From assembly GCA_937908275.1 (NCBI GenBank), contig CALERA010000130.1:1-7746 (forward strand): a stretch of DNA of 7,746 bases, read 5' to 3'. Under the pieces are notes generated by a model that was given only the letters and a program-made list of their open reading frames with translations, was not told the origin of the DNA and searched no databases. The position numbers and the translations under genes are program-made. Shown here piece by piece: positions 1 through 7,266 of the stretch. Origin of the DNA: an uncultured Desulfarculaceae bacterium. GTDB taxonomy: Bacteria > Desulfobacterota > Desulfarculia > Desulfarculales > Desulfarculaceae. Within the stretch, counting starts at the first letter, position 1. Each line of letters begins with the position of its first letter.

Positions 1-1422
1 GATCTCCTTGACGATGGCCAGGCCCAGGCCCACGGTGCCCATGGCCTCGCGCTCGGCGAACTGGGCGTAGCGGTCGAAGATGTGGGGCAGGTATTCCGGG
101 CGGATGCCCCGGCCGCTGTCCTGGCAGCGGAAGTTGACCCGCCCGCCCGCGCGGGCCACCTCCAGGCTGATGCGCCCCCCGGCCGGGGTGTAGCGCAGGG
201 CGTTGCCCACCAGGTTGGTGATCACCCAGGGAAAGCGGAAGGAGTCCATGCTCACCAGGGGCAGGTCGTCCCCGTAGCGGGTGGTCAGGCTGACGCCCTT
301 TTCCTCGGCCTGGGGGAACAGCGGCCGCAGGCAACTCTCGATCATCTCCGGCAAATTGATCAACTCCCGGGGCCGGGGGGTGGCCATGGCCTCCAGGCGC
401 GAGAGGTCCACCAGCTCGTTGATCAGGGCCGCCAGCCGGCCGCAGTCCTCCACCGCGGTCTCCAGCAGGCGGCGCTGGCGTTCGTCCGTTTCCTGGGCCG
501 GGCGGCGGGCCAGGAGGTTGACGCTCATGGCCAGGGAGGTCAGGGGGGTCTTGAGCTGGTGGGAGAGATCGGCGATGAAGCGGGTCTTGGCCTGCTCCGC
601 CTCCAGCACCTTGCGCTGCTCGGCGTTGAGCTTGGCCAGGTTGGCCTGGTCGAATTCGCGCAAGCGTTCGAAAAGCCGGTTGAACTCGGCGGTGAGAAAG
701 GAGATTTCGTCCTGGCCCCGCACCGCCAGGCGGGGATACTCCTGGCGCTCCTGGCGCAACAGGCTGAGCCCCCGGGCCAGCTCCACCAGGGGCCGGCTGA
801 TGCGCCGGGAGATGAAAAAGCTGAAGGCCAGGGCGAAGATGGCGGCGGCGGCCAACAGGGCCATGGAGTAGAGCCGGGCGCGTTGGGCCACCCGCTGGGT
901 CTCCTGGTCGGCCCGCACCATGGCCCGCTCGTTCAGGGCGATCAACCGAGCCAGGTGGTTCTCCAACTCGCTCTGGGCCTGGAGGAGCGGGCGGTAGCTG
1001 GCCGGGGGCCAGTCGCCCTGGCCGGCCCGCGCCTGGCGCAGGGAGGCGAACAGGGCCTGGTAGCGCCGCAAGGCCTGCTCCAGGCCCACCACCAACTCCG
1101 CCTCGCCGGCTTCGGTGATGTTGTTCCGGCAGATCGCCAGGTTGCGGCCCAGGTCCTGGTCCTCCAGCGCGCCATCGAACCCAGGCCTGGGCGCGTCCAC
1201 CAGGGTGGCGGCCAGCCAGTCCTGCCGCCCCTGGATGACGCGGCTCATCTGGTGGGCGGCCTGGATGCTCTTGTAATTCTTGGCCAGGATGGTTTCGGCC
1301 GCGCGGCCCAGGGCGCTGAGGTTGGCGTAGTCCAGGAAAATCACCACCACCAGGATGGCGGTGGGGAACAGGATCCCATAGAACAGCTTGGCCCGCAGGG
1401 AGAAGCGCCAAGGGGAAGTCAT
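1..1422 (-). CDS. Sensor histidine kinase, KinB-like, C-terminus cut off by window edge
   Basis: Membrane two-component sensor kinase that would autophosphorylate on histidine and pass phosphate to a response regulator not present here. Translating the minus strand from the ATG at 1420-1422 gives 474 residues, open through the left edge. Visible: a transmembrane helix at about residues 13-32; an extracytoplasmic, mostly helical region to about 184 (it has an ILAKNYKSIQAA stretch typical of KinB-type four-helix sensors); a second helix at 187-205; a HAMP linker at about 204-256; an H-box SHQLKTPLTS with phospho-acceptor His288; an N-box with Asn403 and Asn407 (NLVGNALRYTP); a G1 motif DSGRGI from Asp435; and GLGLAIV at 465-471. 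Only the last short stretch of the ATPase domain should be missing. The ribosome site is weak (GGGGG about 10 bases upstream). The signal sensed is unknown. Family is certain; the KinB subtype is likely. Confidence 0.93.
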   Translation of the reverse strand, partial: MTSPWRFSLRAKLFYGILFPTAILVVVIFLDYANLSALGRAAETILAKNYKSIQAAHQMSRVIQGRQDWLAATLVDAPRPGFDGALEDQDLGRNLAICRNNITEAGEAELVVGLEQALRRYQALFASLRQARAGQGDWPPASYRPLLQAQSELENHLARLIALNERAMVRADQETQRVAQRARLYSMALLAAAAIFALAFSFFISRRISRPLVELARGLSLLRQERQEYPRLAVRGQDEISFLTAEFNRLFERLREFDQANLAKLNAEQRKVLEAEQAKTRFIADLSHQLKTPLTSLAMSVNLLARRPAQETDERQRRLLETAVEDCGRLAALINELVDLSRLEAMATPRPRELINLPEMIESCLRPLFPQAEEKGVSLTTRYGDDLPLVSMDSFRFPWVITNLVGNALRYTPAGGRISLEVARAGGRVNFRCQDSGRGIRPEYLPHIFDRYAQFAEREAMGTVGLGLAIVKEI

Positions 1423-1471
1423 CCTGTGGTCACCCCCGGTTAGGAGACACAACCGTCCGCCTTCAACTCTA

Positions 1472-1587
1472 CACCAAACCCGGCCAGGGGGATTCGGTGG
1501 AAAGCTGGACCATGCGACGCCCGGCTGCCTCCCGGCCAAACACGCGGCGGCCGGCTCCGCCAAGGGAGCCGGCCGCCGGGTTTGGTG
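1472..1587. repeat. Perfect 13-nt inverted repeat spanning the terminator-like hairpin
   Basis: CACCAAACCCGGC at 1472-1484 is the exact reverse complement of GCCGGGTTTGGTG at 1575-1587. The right copy is also one arm of the hairpin at 1536-1585, so the two pairings exclude each other. The local hairpin should be much more stable. This may be a remnant duplication or an alternative fold. Confidence 0.6.
1536..1585 (-). terminator. Strong hairpin, probable terminator of the rhodanese gene
   Basis: A perfect 14-bp stem pairs 1545-1558 with 1565-1578 around a six-base loop (GCCAAG). It is extended by a 6-bp outer stem, CCAAAC (1536-1541) with GTTTGG (1580-1585), across a small internal loop. It begins 21 bases past the rhodanese stop, where a terminator would sit. 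On the minus strand the hairpin is followed by only a short T run (GTGTTTGG), so it is not a textbook U-tract terminator. It could instead be an mRNA 3'-end stabiliser. Confidence 0.6.
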
Positions 1588-1606
1588 AGCGCCCGAGGCG
1601 CGCGGG

Positions 1607-3358
1607 CTACTTGCCGCTGTAGACCATCACCTTGGGATAGCCCAGGGTGCGCAGGGCGTAGTAGGTGGCCGCGGCCTCGCTGATGTCGCTGGAGTAGCAG
1701 ACCACCTCGGCCTGCTTGAACACCCCGGCGTCCTCATACAGCTTGATCAGCTCCGAGGCGAAGTTGAGCCAACCGCCCTCCAGGAAGTTCTTGGACCAGG
1801 GGATGTGCACCACCTTGGCCCCGGCCCCGGCCTGGGGCGGATTCTGGGCCTGCTCCGAGGAGACGATCCAGATCCGGTCGTAGCCCAGGAAGTCGGGCTT
1901 CTGGGCCGGGTCGGACAGGCGCAGGTCCTTGCGGGCCTGGGCCTGGAACTTGGCCGGCGCGATGGCCACGTCGTACTTGGTCTGGGACGGGGCGATCACG
2001 GTGTCCTGGGTGGTGGTCTTGGCCTTGACCTGTTGCAGGGCGTTCATGCCGCCGTTGAGGATGGAGACCTTGGGCTGGCCCAGGTACTCCAGCAGCCAGA
2101 ACATCAGGCTGGCGCTGCGCGGCTCGCCGATCAGCAGGAGCTCCTTCCAGTTGGCGCAGCCCTTGGCCCCCAGCTCCTGGCTCCAGGCGGCCGGGTCCTG
2201 ACCAAGCTTCTGGTAAAGCTCGGCCAGGGGCAGGCTGACCGCGTAGGGCAGGTGACCGGCCTGGTATTCGCCCCGGGGGCGCAGGTCCAGGGCCAGCACC
2301 TGGGAGTCGGGCACCAGGAACTGGATGCGGGTGCCGGCCCACCAGGTGGCGTAGTGGCCGTCGCGCAGCAGGTGCTGGTTCCAGTAGGTGTGCAGGGGCA
2401 GGTCGCGGACGTCCTCCACCCACTTCACGGTGGAGCCGTAGTAGTACTTCACCTTGGGATAGCCCAGGACGTGGTGCAGGGTGAAGTACAGGGACGAGGC
2501 CGCCGGGTTGCCGCCGCAATAGGCGATGATCTCCTGGTCCGGGGTGGCCCCCACCGAGGCGAAGAGCCGCTTGAGCTCATCCACCGACTTCCAGGTCTTG
2601 TCGGCCTGGAAATAGTTGGGATAGGAGACCATCACCGAGCCGGGGATGTGTCCCATCTTGCTGTAGGCCTGGTAAGGCCCGTAATACCAGACCGGGGTCA
2701 CGGCGTAGACGATCACGGTGCCGGGCTTGTACTGCCGGGACAGGACGTAGTCGGTGTCCGCCAGGATGGAGGAATCGCCGGGCTGGCAGGTGAAGTTGCC
2801 GGCCTTGACCGAGGGCTTGTCCGAGGTGGTGGGCAGGCCCAGGGCCTCCCACTTGGCCATGCCGCCGTCCAGGATGAAGGCGTTCTGCATGCCGTTGTGG
2901 GTCAGGGTCCAGTAGAAGCGGGTGGCGTGGAAGTGGGCTCCCTCGTCCAGGACCACCACCTTGGAGTCCTGGCTGATCCCCAGGTCGCGGAAGACCTTTT
3001 GCAGATAGTCCGTGGGGCCGTCCCACCAGGGCAGGGGATTCTGGGTGTCGTTGATCAGGTCGTTGCCGCCGTAGGAGGTGTCGATGCCATAGGACATCTG
3101 GTCCTTTTCCGAGAACGAGGCGCTCACCGCGCCCTTGATGTGGCGCTTGAGGTACTCCTTGGTGGGCGAGGCGTCGATGATGACCAGGTTGGGGTCGTTG
3201 AGGTGCTCGGACAGCCACTTGGCCGTCACCAGACGGGACGGCGTGGTGGCCAGGGCCGGCGCCGCCAGGGCCAGGATCAGGGCCAGGCAGAAGAGGGCCG
3301 GCAGGCACAGGCGCGGCCTTGGTCGGTGAAGCGATGACGCATCAGGATGCTTGGTCAT
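1607..3358 (-). CDS. Exported protein with four rhodanese-like domains (tandem thiosulfate sulfurtransferase type)
   Basis: A 583-residue exported protein. A signal peptide is clear: an Arg-rich start, a hydrophobic core at about residues 20-34, and an ALA site with cleavage expected after residue 37. Four rhodanese folds follow: about 41-175, 195-323, 344-445 and 455-583. The second has a cysteine active loop, CGGNPAAS from Cys281, and the fourth has CYSSDISE from Cys554. The first has Asp/Glu (LDEG, 137-140) and the third IGEP (410-413) at the cysteine position, so they should be non-catalytic. This inactive/active order is that of classical two-domain sulfurtransferases, here doubled. Rhodaneses move sulfane sulfur, for example from thiosulfate, to thiols or cyanide; the substrate here is unknown. 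The protein stops at VYSGK, where the other domains continue into a last helix. Start chosen by AAGGAG six bases upstream of ATG. Likely monocistronic. Confidence 0.93.
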   Translation of the reverse strand: MTKHPDASSLHRPRPRLCLPALFCLALILALAAPALATTPSRLVTAKWLSEHLNDPNLVIIDASPTKEYLKRHIKGAVSASFSEKDQMSYGIDTSYGGNDLINDTQNPLPWWDGPTDYLQKVFRDLGISQDSKVVVLDEGAHFHATRFYWTLTHNGMQNAFILDGGMAKWEALGLPTTSDKPSVKAGNFTCQPGDSSILADTDYVLSRQYKPGTVIVYAVTPVWYYGPYQAYSKMGHIPGSVMVSYPNYFQADKTWKSVDELKRLFASVGATPDQEIIAYCGGNPAASSLYFTLHHVLGYPKVKYYYGSTVKWVEDVRDLPLHTYWNQHLLRDGHYATWWAGTRIQFLVPDSQVLALDLRPRGEYQAGHLPYAVSLPLAELYQKLGQDPAAWSQELGAKGCANWKELLLIGEPRSASLMFWLLEYLGQPKVSILNGGMNALQQVKAKTTTQDTVIAPSQTKYDVAIAPAKFQAQARKDLRLSDPAQKPDFLGYDRIWIVSSEQAQNPPQAGAGAKVVHIPWSKNFLEGGWLNFASELIKLYEDAGVFKQAEVVCYSSDISEAAATYYALRTLGYPKVMVYSGK

Positions 3359-3364
3359 TTTTTG

Positions 3365-3370
3365 CTCCTT
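3365..3370 (-). promoter_or_regulatory. Ribosome binding site of the rhodanese gene
   Basis: AAGGAG on the minus strand lies six bases (CAAAAA) upstream of the ATG at 3356-3358. It is a strong Shine-Dalgarno site and fixes the start just before the signal peptide. Confidence 0.85.
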
Positions 3371-3409
3371 GCTAGCTATTCAGGCTGAAAGGCTCCTTGT
3401 CGTCCCCCG

Positions 3410-3451
3410 GTCACGGGTCGAGACGCCGGCGCCGATCTTGCGCCGGGTGAC
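3410..3451 (-). repeat. GC-rich hairpin in the presumed rhodanese leader
   Basis: CCGGCGC (3426-3432) and GCGCCGG (3440-3446) form a perfect 7-bp stem with a seven-base loop. GTCAC (3410-3414) can also pair with GTGAC (3447-3451), adding a lower stem with an 11-base bulge on one side. It lies about 50-90 bases upstream of the rhodanese start, so it would be in the 5' leader if transcription begins further upstream. The role is unknown. Confidence 0.45.
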
Positions 3452-3601
3452 AGATTGAGAGTAAAGGCGGGGTGGAAGATGTTTGGGCCGGCTGGTTTGC
3501 CTGGCCGATACTTCGGAATATGGTTCCAATACCTTTGACGCTGGCTGACGCCAAGGCGGCGGAGTTTCGGCCACCTTGGAACAGCCAAAATCCGGGGGCA
3601 G

Positions 3602-3636
3602 CTGGAGAGGCCGTGCAGGCAAAAGCCTATCTCCAG
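3602..3636. repeat. Nested inverted repeat, about 245 bases upstream of the rhodanese start
   Basis: CTGGAGA (3602-3608) pairs perfectly with TCTCCAG (3630-3636). Inside, AGGC and GCCT (3617-3620 and 3625-3628) pair around AAAA. The result is a two-stem hairpin with an asymmetric internal loop. It matches no riboswitch consensus I know. It could be a leader structure or an operator. Confidence 0.4.
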
Positions 3637-3768
3637 AATGGTTAATACAGCGTTATCACGATATTATTATTGGCATCATCCGCGGCATGGATGCAATAGG
3701 GTGAACCCCTCATTCGACCGCCTCCAGCCAGCAATCCCCAGTGAAAATCTCGTGGTTTTAGCGCTGTC

Positions 3769-3790
3769 GTCCCGGAAAAAACCCGGGGAC
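3769..3790 (-). terminator. Hairpin with homopolymer loop, weak terminator candidate for the activator gene
   Basis: GTCCCGG (3769-3775) pairs with CCGGGGAC (3783-3790) with one bulged G, around a loop of six A residues plus C. It lies about 200 bases past the activator stop. No T-run follows on the minus strand, so the terminator call is weak. Confidence 0.25.
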
Positions 3791-3991
3791 AATTGGCGGG
3801 GGTGTTTGCGGTTTGGGTAAAAGTAGCGAAGCGTTAGGGCCAAGGATGCGGTCGCCTCGCTTCGTCCGGTTTTGGTCGCTGGCAGGCTCCCGGGCGGGGG
3901 GAGCAGCCGCGTGATGCCATGATTCGGGCCTTGGTCCATGGGCTCGGACTGAACCCGGGGACTGCCGTGGGTTTGGCGCTTGGTCCGAAGC

Positions 3992-6900
3992 TTACGAATA
4001 CTGGAGCTGTTTGCTGATGCCCAGCTTCTTCAGCTTGGAGTAGAGAGTGGTGGGCTTGAGGCCCAACAGCTCGGCCGCGCCGCCCTTGCCGCTGACCCGC
4101 CACTCACAGCGGGCCAGGGCGGCCAGGATGTGGCCGCGCTCCATTTCCAGCAAGGAGCTGAATTCGGCCGCCTGACGGCCCAACCCCCGGCCGGCGTCCA
4201 GGTCGGCCACGCTCAGGGTCTCGCCCTCGCTCAGGATCACCCCCCGCTCGATGACGTGCTTCAGCTCGCGCACGTTGCCCGGCCAGGGATAGTCCTTGAG
4301 GCGCTGCAGGTCGCGCTTGGTGATGGCGCTGACGTTCTTGCCCATTTTCAGGGAAAACTTCTCCATGAAATAGGCCGCCAGCAGGGGGATGTCGTCGCGG
4401 CGCTGGCGCAGGGGCGGCACCACCACCGGAAAGACGTTGAGGCGGTAGTACAGGTCGGAGCGGAAGCCGCCCCGCTCCACCAGGGCCTCCAGGTCCTGGT
4501 TGGTGGCGGCGATCAGGCGGAAGTCCGAGCGAATGAGCTTGTTGCCGCCCACGCGCTGGAATTCGCGCTCCTGCAGGGCGCGCAGCAGCTTGGCCTGCAC
4601 CTCCAGGGGCAGGTTGTCCACGTCGTCCAGGAACAGGGTGCCCCGGTCCGCCAGTTCGAAGCGCCCCCGCCGGGTGCTGGCCGCGCCGGTGAAGGCCCCC
4701 TTTTCGTGCCCGAAAAGCTCGCTGGCCACCACCCCCGGGTCCAGGGAGGCGGTGTCCACCGGGATGAAGGGACCCTCGCGCCGCTGACCCAGGCTGTGGA
4801 TGGCCCGGGCCACCAGCTCCTTGCCCACCCCGGTCTCGCCGCAGATCAGCACCGTGGTGTCCGAGGGGGCCACCTTGCGGATCTGGTCCATCACCCGGGC
4901 CATGGCCGGCGAGCGCCCCACCATCTGGCCCACGTTGGCCGAGCATTGCAGCTCGGTGCGGTAGAGGCGGGTCTCGTCCTCCAGGCGCTCCTTGAGGGCG
5001 TTGATCTCCTCGTAGGCCCGGGCGTTGTCCAGGGCCACGGCCACGTGGTTGATGATCAGGTCCAGGAAGGTCAGGACCTTGGCCGGGGGGGTCATCTCCA
5101 CCAGGGTGTTGTCCAGGTAGATCACCCCCAGCAGCTCGCCCTGGAGGCTGACCCGGCGGCAGAGGGCCCAGCCCTGCCAGGGCCGCGCCCCGGGCAGGCT
5201 GCCCTGGGCGCTGGCCAGGGCCTCGGGCGCGGGGCCAGGCTGGTGAAAGGCGCTCAGGATCAGTTCCAGGCTGGAGCGGAAGCCGGGCGACTCCACCAGG
5301 GCCTGCTCCAGGTTGCGGCTGGCGCTGAGCTGGGGCCAGCCCTCGGGGCCCTGGACGAAAAAGCCTCCCCGCCCGGCCAGGGTGAGCTTCATCAGCAGGT
5401 TGATCACCCGCTCCAGGAGGTTCTTGCGGTCGCGCACCGTGCCCACCGCGTTGCCCAGCTCGGTCATCACCCGGATGATGCGCTCCTCGGCCGGCTCGGT
5501 CTCCAGATAGGGCCGCAGGGCGTAGGGGAACAGGTCCTCGTTGGTGGCCGAGAGGGTCTCCCAGGCCTCGCGCAATAGCCTGCGGGCCGTGGCCTCGTCC
5601 TCCGCCGCCAGGTGCAGCTTGGCCAGCTCCACCTGGGTGCGGGCCAGCTCCAGGCGGGCCCCGGCCTGGGTCAACAGGGCCTGGCTGCGCTCCAGGGTCT
5701 CCAGGACGGCCTCCCGGGCATGGCCCTGGCGCTGCATGCGCCGGGCCTGGTAGCGCAGGCCCACCCCCTGCATGTAGATGTCCGGCCACTCCGCCACCCG
5801 GCGCAGCTCGGACTCGTAGTTCATCTCCGGGTGGACCATGCCCGCGTCTTCCAGAACCTCCATGTAGTCGAAATTATAGGGACCCCGGTGGTGGGGCCAG
5901 CCGATCTCCTTGGACATGGCATAGGCCCGCTGCTGGTCGCGGAAGCAGCCGGCCAGGTCGCCCTGCAGGTGGCGGAGATAGCCCCGGGCGGCGTAGCTGG
6001 CCCAGAGCCGGTAGTTGCCCAGCTCCTCCTCGGGGAACTTGAAGACCTCGGCCACCATGGCCCCGGCCTCGCTGACATAGCCGGCGTCGATCAGGGCCAG
6101 GGCGCTCATGACGTAGGAATCCATCTCGGCCTGGCGGAAGCCCAGGGTGCGGGCCTTCTGGCGCACGGCCTCCATCAAGCCCAGGCCCCGGGCGGTCTGA
6201 CCGCAGATGCCATAGCACCAGCCCAGGGTGACGCAGGCCCGCAGCACCGCCTCCTCGTTGGGAAACTCCTCCAGGTCGCCCAGCACCTCCTCGTAGCGGG
6301 CCACGGCCGCCGAGACCCGCCCCTGCCAGAACAGAAAATCGGCCGAGAGCAGGGCCGCCTCCTTGCGCACCTGGTCCCCGCCCAGCATCACCGCCAGGTG
6401 CCAGGCCTTTTCGAAGAGCCGCCCCGCGCCACGATAATCCCCGCGCAGCTTGCGGATCTGGCCCAGGCGCAGGTGGATCTGGCAGAGATTGCCCTGGTCG
6501 TTGAGTTGGAGGGCGTACTCCCGGGCCTGCTTGAGGGTCTGCTCCTGCTGCTCCAGGGGCATGCGGTGGCCGCAGGCGGCCAGCATGCCCAGGGCCGAGG
6601 CCACCCGCTCGGCGGCCTCGCGCGGGTTGGGCGCGGTCTGCCCCCGGGCCTCCAGGGCCAGGCGATAGTAGATGGCCGCCGCCTCGCGCGCTCCCAACTT
6701 AAGACAATAGTCGGCCGCCCGCAGCAGGGGTCGGGCGTCGCTGACCGGCAGGCCGGCGAGATGATGGACGTTGGCGATGGCCAGGGCGGCCTTGTCCTCG
6801 GGATGGTCTGCCTGGCTCAGGTGACGGATCAGGGCCGCGCCCAACTCGCACACCAGGGCCGGCTCCTCCCGGGCGATCACCTCCAGGGCCCGGGCGCTGT

Positions 6901-7111
6901 CGCAAAACTGGTAGTAACCCGCCCCGCCCTGGCCACAGGGCTTCAGCAGGCCGGAGCTGGTCAGGTCCTCCAGCAGACGCAAGGCCTTGACCGGCGCGCA
7001 GCCGCCGACCTCGGTCAGGATGTCCAGGGAGACGGGTGGGGGCAACAGGGCGGAGAGCACCAGCATCCGGCGCAGGGTGGTGGCGTCTTCCATCCCTTCG
7101 CGGTTCAGCAT
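3992..7111 (-). CDS. Sigma-54-dependent transcriptional activator: winged helix, TPR, GAF, AAA+, Fis-type HTH
   Basis: A bacterial enhancer-binding protein that hydrolyses ATP to open sigma-54 promoters. Numbering from the ATG at 7109-7111 (1039 residues): a winged-helix-like segment at about 12-65; helical TPR-like repeats to about 530; a GAF-like domain at about 540-700; then AAA+ with Walker A GETGVGKE (758-765), sigma-54 contact loop GAFTGA (805-810), Walker B TLFLDD (825-830) and arginines near 884-890. It ends in a Fis-type HTH (about 993-1032, GGAAELLGLKPTTLYSKLKKLGI-like, as in FhlA). There is no receiver domain, so it is probably controlled by a ligand or partner rather than by phosphorylation. 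An upstream in-frame ATG at 7145-7147 would add 12 residues, but only the 7111 start has a strong ribosome site. It is divergent from the methyltransferase gene, whose promoter is of the sigma-54 type, so that gene is the likely target. The ligand is unknown. Confidence 0.95.
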   Translation of the reverse strand: MLNREGMEDATTLRRMLVLSALLPPPVSLDILTEVGGCAPVKALRLLEDLTSSGLLKPCGQGGAGYYQFCDSARALEVIAREEPALVCELGAALIRHLSQADHPEDKAALAIANVHHLAGLPVSDARPLLRAADYCLKLGAREAAAIYYRLALEARGQTAPNPREAAERVASALGMLAACGHRMPLEQQEQTLKQAREYALQLNDQGNLCQIHLRLGQIRKLRGDYRGAGRLFEKAWHLAVMLGGDQVRKEAALLSADFLFWQGRVSAAVARYEEVLGDLEEFPNEEAVLRACVTLGWCYGICGQTARGLGLMEAVRQKARTLGFRQAEMDSYVMSALALIDAGYVSEAGAMVAEVFKFPEEELGNYRLWASYAARGYLRHLQGDLAGCFRDQQRAYAMSKEIGWPHHRGPYNFDYMEVLEDAGMVHPEMNYESELRRVAEWPDIYMQGVGLRYQARRMQRQGHAREAVLETLERSQALLTQAGARLELARTQVELAKLHLAAEDEATARRLLREAWETLSATNEDLFPYALRPYLETEPAEERIIRVMTELGNAVGTVRDRKNLLERVINLLMKLTLAGRGGFFVQGPEGWPQLSASRNLEQALVESPGFRSSLELILSAFHQPGPAPEALASAQGSLPGARPWQGWALCRRVSLQGELLGVIYLDNTLVEMTPPAKVLTFLDLIINHVAVALDNARAYEEINALKERLEDETRLYRTELQCSANVGQMVGRSPAMARVMDQIRKVAPSDTTVLICGETGVGKELVARAIHSLGQRREGPFIPVDTASLDPGVVASELFGHEKGAFTGAASTRRGRFELADRGTLFLDDVDNLPLEVQAKLLRALQEREFQRVGGNKLIRSDFRLIAATNQDLEALVERGGFRSDLYYRLNVFPVVVPPLRQRRDDIPLLAAYFMEKFSLKMGKNVSAITKRDLQRLKDYPWPGNVRELKHVIERGVILSEGETLSVADLDAGRGLGRQAAEFSSLLEMERGHILAALARCEWRVSGKGGAAELLGLKPTTLYSKLKKLGISKQLQYS

Positions 7112-7116
7112 ATTTC

Positions 7117-7121
7117 CCTCC
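7117..7121 (-). promoter_or_regulatory. Ribosome binding site that decides the activator start
   Basis: On the minus strand, GGAGG (within GGGGAGGG) sits five bases (GAAAT) before the ATG at 7109-7111. The ATG 36 bases further upstream has only a partial GGCG. This favours the shorter protein. Confidence 0.75.
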
Positions 7122-7159
7122 CCAAACCGGGCGACCCAGAATGGCATTTTTTCGCCAAA

Positions 7160-7175
7160 TTACGATATATCATAA
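7160..7175. promoter_or_regulatory. Palindromic candidate enhancer/operator for the sigma-54 activator
   Basis: TTACGATATATCATAA is a 16-base palindrome with one mismatched pair. Its centre is about 108 bases upstream of the predicted sigma-54 start (about 7276), within the usual distance for enhancer sites. A looser relative, TTAGGCGATATTTAA, lies at 7194-7208; both share CGATAT. A Fis-type HTH dimer would bind such a dyad. Binding by this protein is inference. Confidence 0.5.
7169..7174 (-). promoter_or_regulatory. Possible sigma-70 -10 element of the activator gene
   Basis: On the minus strand this reads TATGAT, five of six matches to the -10 consensus, about 60 bases before the activator ATG. 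The 17-base-spaced position upstream has no good -35 match. It lies inside the palindrome, so self-repression is possible. Confidence 0.3.
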
Positions 7176-7248
7176 CACACTCGGGCCACCCCCTTAGGCG
7201 ATATTTAATTTTTATTAATTTTATCTCTCTGTTATCCAATCACCCCTC

Positions 7249-7266
7249 TCGGCATCCCCGTTGCAA
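7249..7266 (+). promoter_or_regulatory. Sigma-54 (-24/-12) promoter for the methyltransferase operon
   Basis: TCGGCATCCCCGTTGCAA contains the invariant GG (7251-7252) and GC (7263-7264) at exactly the required ten-base spacing. It also matches GGCA at -24 and TTGCA at -12. It differs from consensus mainly at the T before GG and at the bases just after GGCA. Predicted transcription start is about 7276, giving a leader of roughly 150 bases. It reads toward the methyltransferase and lies in the same divergent region as a sigma-54 activator. Confidence 0.7.

Larger units (their letters stand above)
1423..1606. other. Intergenic region between rhodanese gene and kinase gene
   Basis: This 184-base gap separates the rhodanese stop from the kinase start. 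It holds a strong hairpin near the rhodanese stop and a second, distant copy of one hairpin arm (both listed separately). I found no clean sigma-70 or sigma-54 promoter for the kinase by eye. The gap and hairpin suggest the kinase is not simply co-transcribed with the rhodanese gene. Confidence 0.5.
3371..3991. other. Long intergenic region with several small inverted repeats, no convincing gene
   Basis: About 620 bases lie between the activator stop and the rhodanese ribosome site. Short open frames exist on both strands, but none has a ribosome site or recognisable protein. No tRNA, CRISPR or riboswitch family that I know is visible. An AT-rich patch at about 3640-3680 (TAATAATAAT-like on the minus strand) is the most promoter-like part for the rhodanese gene, but no -35/-10 pair with good spacing stands out. 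Hairpins at 3426-3446, 3602-3636 and 3769-3790 are listed separately. Weaker ones are a 6-bp stem at 3886-3904 and 7-base arms at 3827-3833 and 3858-3864; either could help end the activator transcript. Confidence 0.6.

Noticed and set aside
3376..3622. Two overlapping small minus-strand frames upstream of the rhodanese gene
   Set aside because: They overlap each other in different frames, lack ribosome sites and have low-complexity composition.
3602..3636. Possible c-di-GMP (GEMM-like) riboswitch, because of the GGCAAAAGCC stretch
   Set aside because: The rest of the conserved aptamer core is absent; only a simple nested hairpin remains.
3660..3710. Sigma-54-like TGGCA and TGCAA elements near 3670-3695
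   Set aside because: The GG/GC spacing is off from the required ten bases in each pairing tried on both strands.
3638..3820. Small plus-strand open frame in the long intergenic region (60 residues)
   Set aside because: No ribosome site, no family resemblance, and it crosses the AT-rich patch and a hairpin; likely chance.
7109..7147. Longer activator start at 7145-7147
   Set aside because: It has only a weak GGCG upstream, while the ATG at 7109-7111 has GGAGG at good spacing and the conserved region begins after it.
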